Assembly: GCA_027886185.1 (NCBI GenBank)
Contig: WOAB01000593.1
Coordinates: forward strand, 1,823,001 to 1,887,000
Direction of reading: 5' to 3'
Length of the DNA: 64,000 nt
DNA from: Rheum nobile
Taxonomy: Eukaryota; Streptophyta; Magnoliopsida; Caryophyllales; Polygonaceae
Position 1 is the stretch's first letter, and each line of letters begins with the position of its first letter. The notes beneath the pieces were generated by a model that was given only the letters and a program-made list of their open reading frames with translations, was not told the DNA's origin and searched no databases. Made by a program: the position numbers and the translations under genes. This document shows positions 1 through 11,002 of the stretch, one piece after another.

Positions 1-660
1 CATTCGAATGGCGGGGAGGCTCTTGCTTTCTACGTGGGCTACACTTGTAGTGCAACCAGCTAACCTGGAGCCAAGCTTCACGAGGGCATCCGATGCCATG
101 TTTTCGGACATCGGGAAGGAGTGTATCTCAAACTGGCATAAAGCCTTGGCCAGTGTTCTCACTCTCTCGCAATACTCAGGCAGGGTTTCTGTCTTTGCCT
201 CGTAGATCCCTTTGCACTTGGTTAACTACGACCTCGGAGTCGCTTTAACAAGTCAAGCTTTGCGCTCCGTTCACTAGGGCCAGTTCCATTCCCGCTAAGA
301 GGCCCTTGTATTCCGCCTCACTGTTAGTAGCCTCGAACTCCAAAGCTAGCGTGTACTCCATTTTCTCTCCTCCCGGGGACGTGAGGACCAGGCCGGCTTC
401 GCGGCCTCCTTCGTTCACCGCCCCGTCGAAAAAAAGCACCCAATAAGTTAGAGCCCCAGTTGCTTCCGTGATGGCCTCATCCCTGAAACTAGCCTCGACA
501 AGAAAGTCAGCGAGAGATTGTGCCTTGATAGCAGAGCGACTCTTGTAGAAAATGTCGAACTCCGAGAGCTCTACTACCCACCTCGTCATTCAACCCGAGA
601 GGGTAGGCCGGTGAAGTAAGTTTTGTAGCGGGAAGTCCGAGAGGACCTGTATGGGGTGGC
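1..660 (-). pseudogene. Pol fragment: RNase H end and second (Tat-type) RNase H
   Basis: The open stretch 245-589 begins with the tail of the ordinary RNase H/connection (ending AQSLADFLVE) and continues into a second RNase H domain with WVLFFDGAVNEGG, which supplies the first Asp, and NSEAEYKGL, which supplies the Glu. A frameshift near 200-245 breaks the frame; in another frame the domain continues toward position 1 (DSEVVVNQV, then a tract ending NMASDALVKLG). RNase H removes the RNA strand of the RNA:DNA hybrid during reverse transcription. The domain order matches Tat elements. It is not translatable as one product. Confidence 0.8.
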
Positions 661-675
661 CCTAGAAATATGGTC

Positions 676-2105
676 TTAGCTTACGGACGACCGTACTACG
701 GCAATGGCTAACTTCTCCACAAGCGAGTACCGTGTTTCCACAGGCAACATGGTTTTGCTCATGAAGTAGACTGGTACTCGCGCATCCTTCACAATGACCA
801 CGCTGACTGCGGTATCCCCCACTGCGATGTAAAGTTGAAGCTTTTCTCCAGGTGCGGGAGCCGCCAAGGTGGGCAGTCGCTTCAAGTGGCTCTTCAAGTC
901 TTCGAAGGTTGTCACGCACTTAGGCGTCCACTCGAAGTTGTGGACTTTCCGGAGGGCCTTGAAGAAAGGGAGACTTCGCTCCGACAATGGGGCGCAAAAC
1001 CTGCCCAAGTAGTTTACCGCGCCTAGGAAACGTTGTACCTCCTTAACATTCCGCGGGGCCGTCATTGCTAAGATCGCTTCAACCCTCTCTGGGTTCACGT
1101 CGATCCCTCTGGTGCTGACTAGAAAACCTAGAAACTTGCTTTTTTGCACTCCAAAAACACACTTTTCCGGGTTCAAACTCATTACATTGCTTCTCAGGGT
1201 GTTGAACACCTCACGGAGGTCGGCTGCGTGCTCGAAAGCGTATCGACTTTTCACGACAATGTCGTCAACGTAAGATTCCAACGTCTTGTCTCTTAGATCG
1301 CAAAAGATGCGACCAACGAGCCTCTGGAAAGTGGCTCCCACGTTCCTGAGGCCAAAAGACATTACACGATAACAGTAGGTTCATGCCTCCATGATGAAAG
1401 CATATGCTCCTCGTCATGGGGATTCATCTTGATCTGGTTGTAGCCGAAGTACACATCAAGAAAGCTTAGGGTCTTGTGCCCGACCGTGGAGTCTACTAGC
1501 CGGTCGATAGAGAGGAACAAGTAGCTATCTTTAGGGCAAGCCTAGTTTAGGTCGGTGAAGTCTACACACATTCGCCACGTGCCGCTTGATTTCTTGACCA
1601 TCACCACATTGGCCAGCCAAGTGGGGTATTGGACTTCCCGGATGAACCCAGCCGACAATAGCTTGAGGATCTCTTCGTGGGCTCCCTCAACCTTGTCGCT
1701 AGCTTGCTTTCGCTTCTTCTGCCTTACCGGCTTGGTCCCTTGGATGATACTCCAGATGTGGGTCATAAGCGTCCGGGGGATACCGATTAGGTCTTTCGGT
1801 GTCCAGGCAAATACATCCCTGGACTTGCCTAATAGCTCGATTTGCTCTTGATCATTCACGCCCAAGTAGGTCCTCAAGAACAGCCTCTCGTCCTCCTTGT
1901 TGAATGGGGTTATCGCCCTCGTCTCCTCGTTCTCTACAATCGGGTGGACTTGCTCCCATACTTCGAGGTCGGCCTGTTCCTGGGTCCCATTTGAGGACCC
2001 TGCTCCCGGCTCGAGTTCTTGTACTTGCAAGACTTGCTCTACAAGGCCCTTTCCTTTTAGGGTGGTTAAATAGCATGCCCGACTCTCTTCCTGCTGGTCC
2101 TTCAA
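676..2105 (-). pseudogene. Pol fragment: reverse transcriptase, broken
   Basis: Two open stretches, 1542-2105 (N-terminal, with REVQYPTWLANVVMVKK and WRMCVDFTDLN) and 676-1362 (MSFGLRNVGATFQRL, catalytic SYVDDIVVKS, then the start of RNase H with SKTMLPVETRYSLVEKLA), together form a Ty3-type reverse transcriptase. The interval 1363-1541 contains stops and frame changes, so the enzyme cannot be made. The YVDD catalytic motif itself is intact, which means inactivation came from the frame breaks and not from loss of the active site. Confidence 0.85.
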
Positions 2106-2108
2106 CTC

Positions 2109-2489
2109 CTATACTTCTCCGCGGACTGGAAACTTTACCTTAAGGTGGTACACTGAAGAAACAACTTGGAACTTGTTGAGGGACACTCGCTCAAGGATCG
2201 CATTGTACGCGGAGGGAATCCTTATAACCATAAAGTCCACTGATTCAGACCTGCACGGGCTCCCCTCATCCCCTAGAATGAGGTCCAAGGTGACAACACC
2301 GAAGACGGTGACCCTTTCTCTTGAGAAGCTGGCTAGCGAGCAGTCAGTGAGGCGGAGTTCTGTGGGCTGTAGGAAGGTGTCCCAGTATAAAATGTATGTG
2401 GAGCTTCCCGTGTCGATCAGGATCCGCTTAACGAGCTTTGTTCCGAACTGAGCATGTATGACCAATGGGTCATAGTGCGGGGTTTCCAC
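2109..2489 (-). pseudogene. Retroviral-type aspartic protease domain of element A
   Basis: The 126-codon open stretch contains ILIDTGSSTYILYWDTFL, the classic active-site DTGSS of retropepsins, followed by FMVIRIPSAYNAILERVSLN, which corresponds to the ILGRP-type C-terminal motif of plant Ty3 proteases (here degenerate, ILER). The enzyme would cleave the gag-pol polyprotein. It sits between gag and reverse transcriptase, as expected for the Tat lineage. The catalytic triad is preserved although the flanking polyprotein frame is interrupted. Confidence 0.8.
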
Positions 2490-4189
2490 CGCCTTTGCGC
2501 CCGCTTATGTGAAAGAGAGTTGGTGCCCCACTGGCGAACTGTTAGCAACGCTGAGAACTGGTATTGCGGTGTGATGCCTTCCTCCCCGCACGTATCTATG
2601 CGCGGCCCTCATGCTTTCTCCCCACGAACTTGCGCCGCCAGCGACTGTTCCCATGCAACCATACGGGGGAGGGAAGTTATCCCTCCGCGGATGGGGCGGG
2701 GGCGGCGTCGGGTTCTTGCTCACCCCCTGCTCACCGCTTTGTAGCCTCGAGCGAACAGAGATCCCAAAGTGGGTTTCTTAGCCGGGGATCCGTATCACAT
2801 GCACTCGTTGTTGCTGTGGGTTTTGGACTGATGGTACGAGCAGAACTTTTGGGGAGGTTGTTCTTACTGGGGTGATGCTTGGGACTTGGAGCGGTTTAGA
2901 AAGGGGTTGTGCTACGGGGGCGGTGGGTTCATCTACATTGTGTTCACCGGAGCTTGCTCTAGGGCTTTCCCTTTGTCCGCGGCCGTGGCAGGCCTCCTTT
3001 GTTCCCATAAGCCCTGGTACCTTCCCTTAGTCTCATTCCAGGGTGTATTCAGGGGACTGCGGTACAAGCTCGCCATTTCCTCGGCTCGGATGTGGGTGTT
3101 GGCCTTATCCAATAATTTGGAGTAGGTTGTTGACTCCTTCTTGGTGATCGAGAACTTGAAGTCTGAGTTCGTGTGCCCTTGTATGAACGCGATCTTGGCC
3201 ACCTTCTCGTCGAAATCGTACACTTGTATCACCTCGGCCGTGAACCACTTTACGTATGATGCTAGGCTCTCCGTCTCTCACTGTCTCAGGGTAAAGATTT
3301 CTTGTATTCCCCGGTGTCTCCTCCTCGAGCTTCCGAAGTGTGTTAGGAATGATTCCTCCAGTTAGGGGAAGTTGCTAATGCTTCCCGCGCGGAAGGTTGA
3401 TCATCCATGTAAGGGTTGTTCCAGTAAGCGAGCTAGGGAATAAATTGCACATGGTCATTTCGTCCGCCCGACAAGACAACATCGCGTATTTGTACTTTGA
3501 GATGTGGTCTTGGGGTCTCCCTCGGCGACATACTCCCCCATGGTTGGAATTGCGCTAGCGTCAATTTGGGGAATTGCCATTAACACCTCGTTCGTGAAAG
3601 CAATGGAGCCGTATAGGGCTGAGAGGTCGGCGAGGTCCTGACGTGCTTCGGCCCCGTCCACGGCGGGGTAGGGCTCCACGTGTGAGAAGCTGTTTCTCCT
3701 CTCATGATGGTGATGCCTATCGGGTGCACTGGCTACTGGAGCTGGCCGGGTAGGGCTTGCTTGTTGTGCGAGTCGGGCCTGTCTTGCTCCCCTTAGGGAT
3801 AGAGGGAGGTTTGGAGTGGCTGGTTCGGGCATCGATATGTATCCGTACCCATAGGGTGGGTATAGCTCTTATGGAAACCCATACTGAGGGTATGGTTATG
3901 CCGGTGCATAAGGAGGTGCTCCTTGGGGCACGTACGGCCCCCCAAAAGCTGGGCCTCTGTAATGCCACCCTTGGAACCCCTGTAAGTTTTCCTTATTCAT
4001 GTTCATGAAATGGTGTTGCGCGCTCAGGGTCTGGGGTTCGTTAAACCCAGTCTGGCCGGTGCGGTTGGTGGACTCGGCGTCCGATATGGCCGTAGATGTA
4101 CTAGCTATGTGAGGATTCCCCACGGTCGGCGCTAGTATGGTCGTCTGGTTTTCCGAGAGGGAAGCAGTTGGCGGTTCACACGAAACCAA
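2490..4189 (-). pseudogene. Degenerate gag region of element A
   Basis: Several short minus-strand open stretches (2778-3008, 2933-3232, 3455-3832, 3717-3968, 3896-4189) in different frames together resemble a Tat gag. The best piece is at 2933-3232, where the tract around TTYSKLLDKANTHIRAEEMA resembles the gag motif with a conserved alternation of Leu/Ala and Ala-Glu-Glu. The N-terminal part (3896-4189) is Pro/Gly/Asn-rich and low in complexity. Gag forms the particle that packages element RNA. Frameshifts separate every piece, so this is a relic. The strip 2490-2777 between gag and protease shows no clear domain. Confidence 0.65.
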
Positions 4190-4279
4190 CTCCGGCTCGT
4201 CTCTCCCGGTGGCCTCTCTCCCTATTCCCCTCGACAGTCTCTGGTCACGCTAGACGTCGTCCGGTCCCGAGCTCCAACC

Positions 4280-4456
4280 TGAAAAAGAAGAGGGGCTCGA
4301 GGGTGATCCCGGGCTTGCCACTCCGACGCTCAAGTCAGTATTCAACCCGCGAAAAAGGGCAGTAAATGTGGTGGAGTATGGAGCATGATAGAGCTACAGT
4401 TGCTGAAAGAGTATCGGGTATGGTAGAGCTATGGTGGCAGGAAGAGTCTAGAGTAC
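4280..4456 (-). repeat. Element A LTR, inner part (tentative boundary)
   Basis: On the minus strand this stretch contains a tract with GACTTGAGCGTCGGAGTGGC, a word seen near the U5 end of Tat-lineage LTRs. The boundary at 4280 is a guess from a possible terminal CA on the minus strand; I do not see a clean primer-binding site next to it. The sequence stops at 4456, where element B is inserted, and continues at 14571. Confidence 0.45.
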
Positions 4457-5127
4457 TGTTGGGCCTGGCATCCCCGAAGAAGGTGGATCAAGTGAATCGA
4501 GCCCAAGCCTGTTGCAGATCGGAAGAACAAAGGAGAAGGCCTAGAGGAGGCGACAAGACTTCTCTGGTCGAATGCCCTCCGACAGGATCGCAAGAATCTC
4601 GCCATACATTTAATGCCCAGATCACGCAACGTCCACAACATTCAAACCACTATAATTGCAGCAATTAAATGGCATAATCCTTGCCATTGCTCCCGGCATT
4701 GAAGACGAAGATATTAGAAAAACATAACGGTCACAATGGAAAAGAACTTACCATATTTGGATGACGAAGAAGATAAGAGGATATGAACACATTAATGCTA
4801 GACACACAAGCATCCTGGCTCAAAAATGAATCAGAACAACACTTACGCTGCCCGCTTAGCTCTCTAGCAATCATCTGTGCTTACTCTCCACCGGTCGCCA
4901 CCTAAAAGTCATCGGTCGAGTCCTACACGACCACTCGGTCTAAACTACGATAAGTTGTATCTCGATTCGATCCGATCAATACATTATCTAATAAAATCAT
5001 CTCACTATTCTACATTTATTCTTTGCTTGTCAATTATCTGCTTGGTTTGGATTGTTCTCTATCACCCGATCGACTAGTTACCCCGTCTAAGGCGATTTAG
5101 GTCGTCCGATCCTTTCGCCCCAAAACA
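4457..5127 (+). repeat. 5' LTR of element B
   Basis: This is a 671-bp repeat with TG...CA ends, matched along its full length by 13895-14565 with about 20 substitutions and no length change. It follows the target duplication AGTAC and is followed one base later by the primer-binding site region. I do not see an unambiguous TATA box; CTATAATTG near 4650 is a weak candidate. Confidence 0.95.
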
Positions 5128-5128
5128 A

Positions 5129-5148
5129 TTTGGCGCCCACCGTGGGGA
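5129..5148 (+). other. Primer-binding site of element B
   Basis: TTTGGCGCCCACCGTGGGG lies directly behind the 5' LTR. Sequences beginning TGGCGCC at this place are typical of plant Ty3 elements and pair with the 3' end of a host tRNA that primes minus-strand DNA synthesis. The identity of the tRNA cannot be settled by eye. Confidence 0.7.
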
Positions 5149-5182
5149 AACTTGCCGATCACCCTTCCGAAACTTTCCAACC

Positions 5183-6768
5183 ATGACTATTGACCCACCT
5201 ACCGACAACCAAGAACCACGTCTCGAAGACGGAACCCAAGATGCAGTAATCACAACCGAAAATCCTACTCCAACCCAGTTCCAAGAACTTTCCCAAAAAA
5301 TGGCCACCCTTTAAGAGGAATTAGCCCAACAACGCTAAAAGATCGAGGCCCTAGCCGCTTTGTCAACCCAATCCGAAGCCGAGATCGCACAACTAACCCG
5401 TGAAAATGAGTCTCTTAAGTCGCAGGTACAGTTAGTGGCTTCAGGATCTAGGAACGTGCCCGTCCACGGTGGCGTCCGAACACGCCTCGACATGGACAAC
5501 ATCGAGCCGACGCCTCTAAGTATACGACGTCCCGGACACACTGAGGGTACGTCTCGAACTCCTTTCTCTAGTCCATTTTTGACTAACCATGTCACCTTTT
5601 CCATACCGATCGGGTCTGCTGGGGCCCGAATCGACGAACCGCAGGTTACCAATCCGCCAGATGTCCTGGCTCTTTTCCAGCAGCTCTCGACAGACACATG
5701 AAGACGATCGACGATCGCTTCAACAGGCTCCCAGGAGTCCCGCAACCAATCGAGAGGGAAATGTCCGGCGTATTCGAAGAATCCCCGTTCGTCGAAGAAA
5801 TCGCAAGGGTCGAGATCCCCAAGAAGTTCCATCTCCCCAACATGGCGACGTTCGACGGCACCACCGATCCAGATGACCATATCTCTCTCTATAAACAAAA
5901 ACTAATGGCCGCATCTGTTTCAAGGGAGAGCCGCGAGGCTGTCATGTGTAAAAGCTTTGGCACAACCCTCGCGGGTCCCGTACTAACGTGGTTTATGCAT
6001 TTGCCTCAGGGAATGGTTACATCCTTTGCGGATCTGGTCAACTCTTTCAAGAGTCAATTTGCTAGTAGTCGAAGGCTCGAAAGACAATCAAGTGACCTCT
6101 ACCGAGTCACACAAAGGTATAACGAACCCCTTCGGAATTATCTTAATAGGTACAATAAGGAAAAAGTGGTGATCCCCCACTGCGACGTCACAACCTCCAT
6201 TGAGGCTTTCCGACAAGGTCTGGTCAAAGACAGCAATCTCTACGACGAGATTACCAAGTACCCGTGTAAAAGTTTTGAAGATGTCCAAGCCAAAACCATG
6301 GCCGAGGTAAGATTGGAAGAAGACCGAGAATCGCGTAAAGCCTCACGCGGACCCGATCCATCCGACCGTAAAAATCCCCCCGAAAACCGTCGAGACAGAC
6401 GATCTCATCCCTATTCTCGTAATCGAAATGAACCAAATCAGGTAAACTCTTTCCAAGACAGGTCACAGGAATGGAGAGACGGTCCGGCGTTGCCTCCTAG
6501 GGTCCAGTCTTATAATTTCAATGTTTCTGTGTCGGAGCTCGTCAAGAGTTTCGACAAATACGGAAAAGAGGTAAGATGGCCCCGAAAGAGCGACCGACCG
6601 AATGTCAAGAAGGACATGAGTCGATGGTGCGAATTCCACGGCGACCACGGTCATTCGACCGACGAGTGCATCGCCCTGCGGAAGGAAGTCGCTAGGCTGC
6701 TCTCACAGGGGCTCCTGCGCGACATAATCTCGGAGCGGGCAAAGGCCACCATGGAACGTCGAGATTAG
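5183..6768 (+). pseudogene. gag of element B, broken near its start
   Basis: Gag starts plausibly at ATG 5183. Two in-frame TAA stops follow (near 5312 and 5336), each in a context where CAA is the likely ancestral codon, and a 1-base frameshift lies just before 5698. From 5698 a 356-codon open frame runs to 6768. It carries the plant retrotransposon gag domain (FHLPNMATFDGTTDPDDHI, then FKSQFASSRRLERQSSDLY) and near its end a zinc-binding motif of the Tat type, WCEFHGDHGHSTDEC. The protein would form the element's particles. The N-terminal breaks rule out a full-length product. Confidence 0.85.
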
Positions 6769-6774
6769 GTAAAA

Positions 6775-7388
6775 CAGAACAAACCCCCATCTCCCATACA
6801 AAAGTTGTCAATACCATTTCAGGTGGATCGGATATATGTGGAAACACATACTCTGCGGCTAAGCGACACGCTAGGGAAAGCAAGGGCGACAAGCCCGAGG
6901 CATCGGAATTCAAGCCAAGGAGGACATTTGACCTTCCGACGGTCACATTCGACGAATCCGATTCCGACGGGTCGGATAGTCACCACGATGGTCTGGTAAT
7001 CTCTTTGTCTATTGGTAATTGTTTAATACGGAGAGTACTAATCGATACAGTGAGTTCGACAAACCTCCTGACCCTTGACGCTCTTAAAGAAATGGGTCTG
7101 ACTGAGAACGACCTAATCAAGAAGTCGACCCCACTGGTCGGGTTCAGTGGTGAGGTTAAGCATACGACTGGTGAAATCATTCTAACCACATACGCTGGAG
7201 GAATCAACCAACATGTGAAATTCTTAGTCCTAGACTGTCCGTCTCCCTATAATTGTATTCTTGGCAGGCCATGGATACAGGCTATGAAGGCAGTACCTTC
7301 AACGTATCATCAAGTCATCAAATTCCCCACTGAATGGGGAGTCCAAGTGATCAAAGGACCGCAAAAGAATGTTACGTCGCTTCCATGA
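6775..7388 (+). pseudogene. Protease region of element B with changed active site
   Basis: After the gag stop the frame shifts by one base. The protease domain is then open from about 6800 to 7388, including 7005-7388. It has the family's C-terminal PSPYNCILGRPWIQ motif, but the active-site loop reads VLIDTVSSTN where the family has DTG, so the invariant Gly is Val. Gly at this position lets the catalytic loop fold, so the enzyme is very probably inactive. It would otherwise process the gag-pol polyprotein. Confidence 0.85.
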
Positions 7389-7462
7389 AGAGCATAGTCG
7401 AACACAAGACCGCATAGCAACCACAGAGCGGCGAATGGCCTAGTCGGTACGTCAAACCAGAA

Positions 7463-8386
7463 ATGGAAAAACTCGATGAAATCGCACTAGACCCTTCAAA
7501 GCCAAACCAAACGGTAAGGGTCCGGTCGGACTTGGACGATTCGACCAGACAACAACTTCTTGACTTTCTCAGGGCCAATGCTGACTGTTTCGCATGGTCG
7601 CATGAGGATATGATCGGAATATCTCCAAACGTTATTACTCATAAATTAAATGTGGATCCATCTCATCCCCCTGTCAAGCAAAAACGCAGGAAGTTTGCCC
7701 CCGAGCAGAACAAGATAGTCGACGACGAAGTCAAAAGCTTATTGGAAACAGGAAAGATCAGGGAGGTCCACTATCCTGAATGGATAGCCAACGTGGTCGT
7801 AGTCCAGAAAAAGAATGGCAAATGGAGAGTCTGCATCGACTTCACAGACCTCAACAAGGCTTGTCCCAAGGACTCGTTCCCTCTACCCCATATCGACGCC
7901 ATGGTCGATGCCACAGCGGGGCACGAAATGCTTACCTTCATGGACGCTTTCAGCGGTTACAATCAAATCCTTATGGAACCCGACGATCAAGAAAAAACAG
8001 CGTTCATCACCAGCCAAGGTATCTATTGTTACCGAGTAATGCCCTTTGGTCTGAAAAATGCAGGGGCTACGTATCAACGACTAGTCAACAAAATGTTCAA
8101 AGACCAAATCGGAGACACGATGGAAGTCTACATCGACAACATGTTGGTCAAGTCCAAAAAGAAAGAAGATCACATAGACCACCTACGCGACAGCTTCAAG
8201 GTGCTCAAAAGGTACAACATGAAACTAAACCCTACTAAATGCTCCTTCGAAGTGTCGTCAGGGAAGTTCTTAGGATACATGGTGACACAAAGAGGAGTAG
8301 AGGCTAGCCTAGAACAGATCAAGGCTCTCATCAACCTTCAATCCCCCGATGCGTCAAAGATGTACAGAAGCTCACAGGTCGGATAG
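7463..8386 (+). pseudogene. Reverse transcriptase of element B, catalytic Asp lost
   Basis: This 307-codon frame contains the Ty3 reverse transcriptase landmarks in order: REVHYPEWIANVVVVQKK, WRVCIDFTDLNKACPKD, MDAFSGYNQILM and MPFGLKNAGATYQRL. The catalytic box reads VYIDNMLVKS where the family has YVDDM, so the second catalytic Asp is Asn, which fits a GAC to AAC transition. The frame then changes near 8350-8386, before RNase H. The residue change alone should abolish polymerisation. Confidence 0.9.
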
Positions 8387-8890
8387 CAGCTCTGAGCAGA
8401 TTCATCTCCAAATCATCCGACAAATGCAAACCCTTCCACGACGCACTCAAGAAGAACAAGTCCTTTCAATGGACGGAAGAACACGAAGCAGCGTTCCAAA
8501 ACCTCAAAGAGTACCTGGCCAGTCCCATGTTACTGACCAAACCTAAAGGCGCCGAGCCCTTATTTCTTTATCTTGCAGTGTCAGAATCAGCCGTAAGCGC
8601 AGTACTGATCAAGGAGGAGGATGGCAAACAGTCGCCAATATATTACGTCAGTCAGATGCTGTTACCGGCCGAAACAAGGTATTCGTCACTTGAAAAGCTC
8701 GTGCTATCACTAGTAATGGCTTCGAACAAACTCAAACCATATTTCGAATCCCATACTATTACTGTTCGCACTAATCATCCCATGAGAGCTATCATGAGGA
8801 AACCTGAGTTCACAGGACGAATGACCAAATAGGCCATACATCTCAGTGGTTACGATATCGAGTACGAGCCCAGGACAACGATCAAGTCGC
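8387..8890 (+). pseudogene. RNase H of element B, truncated by a stop
   Basis: In the frame of 8527-8832 the sequence matches the connection and RNase H region of Ty3 pol (FLYLAVSESAVSAVLIKE, YYVSQMLLPAETRYSSLEKL). It ends in TAG at 8830-8832, in a place where relatives have Trp, so TGG to TAG is the likely change. The same frame continues past the stop with HLSGYDIEYEPR and QALADFVADF. The domain would degrade template RNA during reverse transcription. Confidence 0.8.
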
Positions 8891-9430
8891 AAGCCTTAGC
8901 CGACTTTGTGGCCGATTTCAGTTCGACCCTAGAGCAAGAAGCCACAAAAGAAGCAACACAATTACTCGCGACAGATGAGGCAGGTACATGGGAGCTCCAC
9001 ACAGATGGGGCATCGAATGCCAGAGGATCGGGGCTAGGGGTCGTGCTAAAATCGCCACAAGGGGACAAGATAGCTCAAGCTGTCAGATGTGAATGGGATG
9101 CGACTAACAACGAAGCTGAATACGAGACACTCATATTCAGACTCATCATAGCTCGCGACCTAGGGGTCCGAGAGATCGAAGTCGTTTGCGACTCCCTGCT
9201 GGTCGTAAACCAGATACAAGGGTCGTACAGTGCCAAGGATACCAGAATGATAGCCTACCTGGAGGTAGCCAAGAAACTGATCGGATAATTCCAAACATTC
9301 AACATCAGACAGGTGCCCAGGGATCTTAACTCCCAAGCTGACGCACTCGCTAATCTGGGATCCGTCCTAGACCCGAAGGAATTTCCATACATACCATTGG
9401 CCCACATCACCACGCCAGCCGTCCCAAGGA
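8891..9430 (+). pseudogene. Second RNase H (Tat-specific) of element B
   Basis: WELHTDGASNARGSGLGVVL, ATNNEAEYE and VVCDSLLVVNQ give the Asp, Glu and Asp of an RNase H of the RVT_3 type, placed after the normal RNase H. Tat-lineage elements are known to have acquired this second RNase H. A TAA stop at 9286-9288 interrupts it, and the same frame continues with FNIRQVPRDLNSQADALANL, which supplies the last Asp. It confirms the lineage of element B and parallels the domain in element A at 1-660. Confidence 0.85.
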
Positions 9431-10725
9431 CATCCGTCGAGTCAACAACATTGCTTGAAGAACTCGTCGAAATGAAAATAGGCGACCGATCAGAAGAAGA
9501 CATCGTCGACACCAATGATGACTGGATGCTACCTTACATTAGATGGTTAAAAGACGGCATCCTACCCGACGACAAGACGGAAGCAAAAAGGCTCAAGGTA
9601 CAAGCACTCTCTTACGATATCGTAGATAACATCTTGTACAAAAGATCTGTTACAGGACTACTCCTACGATGCCTCAAGACTCCAGAAGTCGGACGTATCT
9701 TACAATCGTTGCACGAAAGGGAGTGTGGCAATCACACCGGCGGACGAAGCCTCTCGGGAAAAGCCCTACGAAACGGGTACTATTGGCCAACGATGAACAA
9801 AGACGCCATGGAATACACCAAGAGATGCGACGCCTGTCAGCGGCACGCACCCGTCCATCATCAGCCTTCGGAGCTCCTCCATCCGACCCTAGCTCCATGG
9901 CCCTTTATGAGATGGGGAATGGACATCGTCGGAAAGCTCCCCCCCGCGTCGGGTCAAAGAGTCTTCTTCCTTGCCATGACAGACTACTTCTCTAAATGGA
10001 TCGAAGCCGAAGCCTACAGAGAGGTAAAAGATCAACACGTCATTTCATTCGTAAAACGCAATATCTTGTGCAGATTTGGCATCCCATCAGAAATCATGTG
10101 CGACAATGGCTCCCAATTCATCAGTCATAAGACTCGAACCTTCTGCGACCAGTGGAACATCAAGTTGGTCACATCCATACCTCGGTATCCGCAATCCAAT
10201 GGACAAGCCGAATCCAGCAACAAGATCATTATCAACAACCTCAAGAAATGCCTCACATGGGCTAAAGGCAAATGGGCAGACGAACTCCCACTTATTCTCT
10301 GGTCCGACAGGACTACTCCAAAGAATGCGACCGGGCAATCGCCTTTTTCTCTCGTCTATGGGAGTGAGGCGGTCATCCCGGCTGAGTTACTGGTTCCGAT
10401 CGCTCGCTGCAACCTTCAGACAAATGAACAAAACGACATCGAACTAGCACACAATCTGGACACAGCGGACGAAATCCGAGAGAAAGCCCGAATCAGGATG
10501 GTCAGGTTCCAACAACAAGTCGCAAGGAGCTACAACAAGAACGTCCGAATCAAGGCATTCAAGGTCGGAGACTGGGTCCTCAGGAAAACTTTCCAGAACA
10601 CTAAGAACCCATCCGACGGAAAGCTAGCACCACAGTGGGAAGGACCTTACTTGATCACCGAAGTGGTCGGACAGGGAGCATATCAGCTAAAGGATAAAGA
10701 CGGACAACCGATCCCGAGGAGTTAG
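9431..10725 (+). pseudogene. Integrase of element B
   Basis: The domain is open to 10725 with all landmarks: a His-His-Cys-Cys zinc finger (HERECGNHTGG ... CDACQRHAP), the DDE core (WGMDIVGKLPP, CDNGSQFIS, QSNGQAESSNKII) and the C-terminal WEGPYLITEVVGQGAYQL. It would insert the element's cDNA. The terminal TAG at 10723-10725 precedes NAAHLKLYHF in the same frame, so the original C-terminus was probably about ten residues longer. I see no chromodomain, as expected for Tat. It is the best preserved enzyme of this copy, but it lies downstream of broken frames. Confidence 0.85.
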
Positions 10726-10794
10726 AACGCAGCACATCTAAAACTCTACCATTTCTGAACCAATGAGGTAAAACATCACACAAATCTTATACCT

Positions 10795-11002
10795 CGCATA
10801 TACATTACTATCTGTCGCATATAAATCGCATGCTATCGCATATACATTACTACATGTCGCATACAAATCGCATGCTATCGCATATACATTGCTATCTATC
10901 GCATACAAATCGCATGCTATCGCATATACATTGCATGCTATCGCATATACATTGCTACATGTCGCATACATACCGCATGCTGTCGCATGTACACCGCTAT
11001 CT
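10795..11002. repeat. 42-bp tandem array behind pol of element B
   Basis: About five imperfect units built on CGCATGCTATCGCATATACATT and a second half CATGTCGCATACAAAT follow one another with a period near 42 bp; single units are shortened. The array sits in the non-coding interval between integrase and the antisense ORF. Variable tandem repeats at this place are known in Tat elements and are thought to seed satellite DNA. Confidence 0.9.

Larger units (their letters stand above)
1..4456 (-). mobile_element. Outer Tat-lineage Ty3/gypsy element A, partial, minus strand
   Basis: Read on the minus strand from 4456 down to 1 this is the 5' part of an LTR retrotransposon: the end of an LTR, a gag region, an aspartic protease with DTGSS, a reverse transcriptase with YVDD, RNase H, and the start of a second RNase H. 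The second RNase H domain directly after the first is a known hallmark of the plant Tat lineage (Ogre, Retand and relatives). Integrase and the 3' LTR lie outside the left edge. The reading frame is broken by stops and frameshifts. Its LTR is interrupted at 4456 by element B and resumes at 14571, so element A is the older of the two. Confidence 0.85.

Noticed and set aside
835..1026. Plus-strand ORFs in the first 4 kb
   Set aside because: They are mirror frames of the minus-strand pol and gag; no homology is visible.
10795..11002. A CRISPR-like array
   Set aside because: The units follow without unique spacers, their length varies, and the DNA is a plant nuclear retrotransposon.
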